Part shown: piece by piece, positions 60,569-64,000 of the stretch | How positions within the stretch are numbered: position 1 is the stretch's first letter | How the letters are laid out: each line of letters opens with the position of its first letter | DNA from: Paenibacillus hemerocallicola | GTDB taxonomy: Bacteria > Bacillota > Bacilli > Paenibacillales > NBRC-103111 | Length of the DNA: 64,000 nucleotides | Assembly (NCBI RefSeq): GCF_006265175.1 | Contig: NZ_VDCQ01000001.1 | Location: 124,001 to 188,000 of the forward strand | Reading direction: 5' to 3' | Made by a program: the position numbers and the translations under genes | Notes under the pieces: model-generated | What the model was told of the DNA's origin: nothing | Seen by the model: only the letters and a program-made list of their open reading frames with translations | Databases searched by the model: none

Positions 60569-61339
60569 TCAGATCAGCTTGGCCTCCTCGCGAAGCGCCC
60601 GGACAAGCTCGCTTGCCTGGAAGGCGACTTCGCCCTCGATGAGACGACCGGCTTGCCGGGGAGGCGGGGGAGCGAGCGCGCTCCTCTCCGTATAAGGCGC
60701 CAATAGCTCCTCGGACAAGCCCAGGCTCGCCGGACTGATGCGGGAAAAAGGTTTTTTCTTCGCCTTCATAATGCCAGGCAGCGTAGGATATCTGGGCTCG
60801 TTCAAGCCTTGCTGGGCGGTGAAGCAGGCAGGGAGCGCAGCTTCGATCGTCACCTCGTCCCCCTCGGAATCCCGTACTGCGACCGCCGACTTTCCCGAGC
60901 TGTCGACGGCAAGCCTCGTAACGGCGCCTACATGCGGGATGTCCAGCAGCTCGGCGACCCGAATCGCGACTTGACCGGAGCCCCGGTCGACGGAGAAATG
61001 GCCTCCGAGCACGATATCGAACGGTCTGCCTTTAAGAAAGGCGGCCAATAGCTTGCTTAGCACGGCTTCGTCGGCGTCGGCGGGTTCGGCGATCAGAACC
61101 GCTTCGTCCGCACCCATGGCAAGAGCGGTGCGCAGAGCCTCGGAGCTACGCTCCGTACCGACGGACACGACCGTTACTTGGCCGCCATGATTGTCGCGCA
61201 GCTTGAGCGCTTCCTCCACCGCGTATTCGTCATACGGATTCATGACAAGCTTTGCGTCTTCCTCGTCGATACTCCCGTCGCGTATTCGTATTTTTTCCTC
61301 CGTATCGAACGTTTGCTTCATCAATACGATTACATTCAT
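60569..61339 (-). CDS. etfB: Electron transfer flavoprotein, beta subunit
   Basis: ATG at 61339 with AAAGGAGAG upstream on the minus strand; the frame extends further without a site. The 256-residue protein has MNVIVLMKQTFDTEEKIRIR, NPYDEYAVEEALKLRD (AMP-binding and docking region), TVVSVGTERSSEALRTALAM, and GQVAIRVAELLDIPHVGAVT. Together with EtfA it accepts two electrons via FAD from beta-oxidation. Divergent from fadF across a 212-base gap. Confidence 0.96.
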   Translation of the reverse strand: MNVIVLMKQTFDTEEKIRIRDGSIDEEDAKLVMNPYDEYAVEEALKLRDNHGGQVTVVSVGTERSSEALRTALAMGADEAVLIAEPADADEAVLSKLLAAFLKGRPFDIVLGGHFSVDRGSGQVAIRVAELLDIPHVGAVTRLAVDSSGKSAVAVRDSEGDEVTIEAALPACFTAQQGLNEPRYPTLPGIMKAKKKPFSRISPASLGLSEELLAPYTERSALAPPPPRQAGRLIEGEVAFQASELVRALREEAKLI

Positions 61340-61551
61340 GGCGCTCTCTCCTTTCGGACCAGCATACAGGTGAGCTTCGTGCGGTTCGGCGGACCCTTGA
61401 CGAGCATTTTTGTCATGGGACCACCCTTGTCGATAATACAATGCAAGTATCACGAATAAGCTTGCTGCGGTATCGGCCGTATAAATGTATATGATGCGAA
61501 GAGCCTGAATAATCCGGCCGTGAAGCTTGAAACGGAAAGGAGCGGGCAGCT

Positions 61552-63738
61552 ATGACCTGGAAAATCGTCAACCTCGTACTGTTTCTATGCGCAGCGGGCT
61601 GTTGCGTATTCTGGTTCTGGAAAGCGGTCAGCCATCGCGCCGCTTATGTGATGCTCGGCAGGACCGAACAACCGGCACGGCTCGACCGTATGCGTTTGCG
61701 CGAATGGGCGGCGCAATTGTTCGGACATAAGAAGCTGCTGAAGGACCGGCGGAGCGGCTTGATGCACTTGGTCATCTTTTACGGCTTTATCGTGCTGCAG
61801 ATCGGTGCGATCGACATCGTGTGGAACGGGTTATTCGGTGTGCGGCTTCCGCTGCCGGCCTATGAATGGTTTGTCTTGTCCCAGGAGATCGCCGTCACGG
61901 CCGTTCTCTTGGCGATCTTGTACGCCGGATTTCGCAGATATGTCGAGAAGCTGCGCAGATTGAAGCGAGACTGGAAGCCCAGCATCGTTCTGTTCTTTAT
62001 CGGGGGACTCATGATCTCGGTGTTGTTCGTATCCGCATTCGAACGGATATGGAAGGAAGAACCGGCATCCGCGCTGGCGCCTATCGGTTCCATGCTGGCG
62101 GCGGCCATGGACGGATTTATAGCCGTACCGGCGGGTGAAGCGCTTTATTATGCCGCGTGGTGGGCGCATTTGCTCCTGCTGCTCGCCTTTCTTGTGTATA
62201 TCCCGCAATCCAAACATTTTCATCTGCTCACGGCTCCGGTCAATCTCGCCCTGGCCCGCAGCGATCCTCCCGGGAAGCTTCGGACGCTCGATCTGGAGGA
62301 CGAGGAAGCGGAGACGTTCGGCGTCGGCGCGATCGAGCAGTTTTCGCGAAAGCAGCTTCTCGATTTATACGCCTGCGTCGAATGCGGCCGTTGCACCGAC
62401 GTATGCCCCGCTGCCGGCACCGGCAAGCTGCTCTCGCCGATGCATTTGATCGTCAAGCTGCGCGATCACTTGACCGAGAAAGGAGCCGCTATCACCTCGA
62501 AAACGCCGTGGGTACCGACATTCGCTTTCGGTGCGAATGGAACCGCCGTTTCCGCATTTCGCCCCGAACCCAAAGAGTCTCGCGTCGAATGGATCGGAGA
62601 GGGCATTACGGATATCGGTCCGACGATGAAGCGGCAGAAGGAAAGCTGGCTTCGAACAATTGCGGATCGTTCCGACGAACAAGACAACGGCGGAGAGCAA
62701 CATCGTCTTGCGATGGAAACGGAGCTGATCGGACACGTGATGACGGCCGAAGAGCTATGGGCGTGCACGACGTGCCGCAATTGCGAAGACCAATGCCCGG
62801 TCGGCAACGAGCATGTAGATAAAATCATCGACATGAGGCGCTACCTGGTATTGACAGAAGGGAACGTACCGGGGGACGGCCAACGCGCGCTCCAAAATAT
62901 CGAGCGTCAGGGCAATCCATGGGGGATAAGCAGAAGCGACCGCGACAAGTGGTTGGACGATCTTGATGGAGTATGGGTGCCGACGGTACGGGAACAGCCG
63001 GACTTCGATTATTTGTTTTTCGTCGGGTCGATGGGTTCATACGACAACCGTACCCGGAAGGTAACGATCGCCACCGTGAAGCTGATGGCGCATGCCGGAG
63101 TCCGGTTCGCGATCCTCGGGGCGGAAGAGAAAAATTCGGGAGACACGCCACGACGCATGGGCAACGAGCTGCTGTTCCGCCAATGCTGCGACGAGAATAT
63201 CGCGTTGTTCCGGAAGTATAAGGTGCGGAAAATTGTTACAGCATGCCCTCATACGTACAATACGTTTAAACACGAGTATCCCGAATTCGGGCTGAAGGCG
63301 GAAGTCGTCCATCATACCGAGCTGCTCGCTCTCCTTTTACAGGAAAGAAAGCTTGTACCGAGCTATCCGGTCCGGGAAGTGGCGACCTACCACGATTCGT
63401 GCTACCTGGGCAGGTACAACGGCGGCTATGACGCACCGCGAGCGATTCTTCGAGCGATTCCGGAGCTGTCGCTCGAAGAAATGGAACGCTCGGGCGCCAA
63501 TGCGATGTGCTGCGGGGCGGGCGGCGGACTGATGTGGATGGAGGAGAAGGCGGGCAAACGGATTAACGTAGCGCGGGTGGAGCAAGCCTTGGCGACCGCT
63601 CCCACCGTAATCGCCAGCGCATGTCCGTATTGCTTGACAATGATGGAGGACGGGACGAAGCTGCTGGAGGCCGAGGAACGGGTAGCCGCCAAGGATGTGT
63701 CGGAGCTGTTGGCTGCGGCCGTGTTCGGACCGCATTAG
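61552..63738 (+). CDS. fadF: FadF-like membrane iron-sulfur oxidoreductase (ETF:menaquinone)
   Basis: ATG 61552 has GGAAAGGAG upstream. The 728-residue protein has an N-terminal NarI-type membrane part ([29 protein letters not shown]-type segments and [19 protein letters not shown]), then two 4Fe-4S motifs, [12 protein letters not shown] at about 280-291 and [12 protein letters not shown] at about 405-416. Two CCG-type heterodisulfide-reductase domains follow ([53 protein letters not shown]). This architecture is that of B. subtilis FadF, which passes electrons from ETF to menaquinone. Confidence 0.94.
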   Translation: MTWKIVNLVLFLCAAGCCVFWFWKAVSHRAAYVMLGRTEQPARLDRMRLREWAAQLFGHKKLLKDRRSGLMHLVIFYGFIVLQIGAIDIVWNGLFGVRLPLPAYEWFVLSQEIAVTAVLLAILYAGFRRYVEKLRRLKRDWKPSIVLFFIGGLMISVLFVSAFERIWKEEPASALAPIGSMLAAAMDGFIAVPAGEALYYAAWWAHLLLLLAFLVYIPQSKHFHLLTAPVNLALARSDPPGKLRTLDLEDEEAETFGVGAIEQFSRKQLLDLYACVECGRCTDVCPAAGTGKLLSPMHLIVKLRDHLTEKGAAITSKTPWVPTFAFGANGTAVSAFRPEPKESRVEWIGEGITDIGPTMKRQKESWLRTIADRSDEQDNGGEQHRLAMETELIGHVMTAEELWACTTCRNCEDQCPVGNEHVDKIIDMRRYLVLTEGNVPGDGQRALQNIERQGNPWGISRSDRDKWLDDLDGVWVPTVREQPDFDYLFFVGSMGSYDNRTRKVTIATVKLMAHAGVRFAILGAEEKNSGDTPRRMGNELLFRQCCDENIALFRKYKVRKIVTACPHTYNTFKHEYPEFGLKAEVVHHTELLALLLQERKLVPSYPVREVATYHDSCYLGRYNGGYDAPRAILRAIPELSLEEMERSGANAMCCGAGGGLMWMEEKAGKRINVARVEQALATAPTVIASACPYCLTMMEDGTKLLEAEERVAAKDVSELLAAAVFGPH

Positions 63739-63874
63739 GAAGTCGGCGAATGGCAAATTCCTGAGATGGAGAGCGGCGCTTCCTCTCTTTGCAGACTTTT
63801 TCAACAGCCTCATGATTTACAGTAAGAACATGGTAAAGGCACTTATAGAATTCAGTGGAGGAGGGAACTGCCCG

Positions 63875-64000
63875 ATGAAAACGATCCGTACGGCAGCGGT
63901 CATCGGTTCCGGCGTCATGGGGGCGGGAATCGCCGCTCATTTGGCCAATGCGGGGATTCGCGTTCTTATGCTCGATCGGGTGCCGGACCGATTGTCGCCA
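63875..64000 (+). CDS. fadN: 3-hydroxyacyl-CoA dehydrogenase FadN (3' partial)
   Basis: ATG 63875 has GTGGAGGAGGG upstream. The visible 42 residues start [20 protein letters not shown] with the GSGVMGxGIA dinucleotide-binding motif, followed by [16 protein letters not shown], as in FadN/FadB. The gene runs off the right edge. In B. subtilis fadN heads the fadNAE beta-oxidation operon, which fits fadF and etfBA directly upstream. Confidence 0.9.
   Translation, partial: MKTIRTAAVIGSGVMGAGIAAHLANAGIRVLMLDRVPDRLSP

Noticed and set aside
61340-61551. FadR operator between etfB and fadF
   Set aside because: No clear TGAATGA-type palindrome; only partial matches such as TGAATAAT.
1-64000. tRNA, rRNA or CRISPR array
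   Set aside because: No tRNA cloverleaf end pattern, rRNA segment or regularly spaced short direct repeat was seen. The fibre repeats are coding and irregular in spacing.

Overview
The window looks like a chromosome segment of a spore-forming, Gram-positive bacterium of the Paenibacillus/Cohnella group. Evidence is strong GGAGG-type ribosome binding sites, GTG and TTG starts, a KapB-type sporulation protein, a CotD-like spore coat protein, a FadF/EtfBA/FadN beta-oxidation set of the Bacillus type, and a PBSX-like prophage. This assignment is inference from gene content.

Positions 1-24155 are the late half of a contractile-tailed (myovirus-type, PBSX/Xkd-like) prophage read left to right. The order is terminase small subunit (cut by the left edge), terminase large subunit, portal, minor head protein fused to an ADP-ribosyltransferase domain, scaffold, decoration, major capsid (gpE type), head-tail joining genes, sheath, tube, tail chaperone with a -1 frameshift site, tape measure, LysM hub protein, baseplate genes (XkdQ to XkdU types), a large repeat-rich tail fibre, holin and GH25 endolysin. 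A lipoprotein 'moron' with its own promoter and terminator sits inside the tail operon. Integrase and early genes are not in the window.

Positions 24156-33330 are a mosaic accessory zone with shifting base composition. It holds an AT-rich pair (a soluble 346-residue protein plus a multi-pass membrane protein) directly behind the lysis genes, an orphan ATP-dependent DNA ligase, a secreted kelch/FnIII protein, a DUF2642 protein, a glycine-zipper protein, a divergent XRE-type switch with clear operators, and a small SOS-like operon ending in a YolD-like gene. The AT-rich pair is the best candidate for an undescribed system (superinfection exclusion or phage defence), but that is inference from position and topology.

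Positions 33339-38456 are the downstream half of a Tad/Flp-type assembly cluster (DUF5702, TadE-like, prepilin peptidase, FHA protein). The usual ATPase and membrane-platform genes are absent on the left, where the accessory zone begins.

Positions 38540-64000 are ordinary chromosome: malic enzyme, an ABC-F ATPase, a run of small housekeeping genes ending in uridine kinase and a TRIC-family channel, an orphan Spo0B-type sensor kinase, an acyl-CoA ligase, a spore coat protein, an MFS transporter, several hydrolases, a nitroreductase with a structured leader, and at the right edge etfBA diverging from fadF, followed by the start of fadN. These last genes and the acyl-CoA ligase together suggest fatty acid activation and beta-oxidation with electrons passed through ETF to menaquinone. 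No tRNA, rRNA or CRISPR array was seen.
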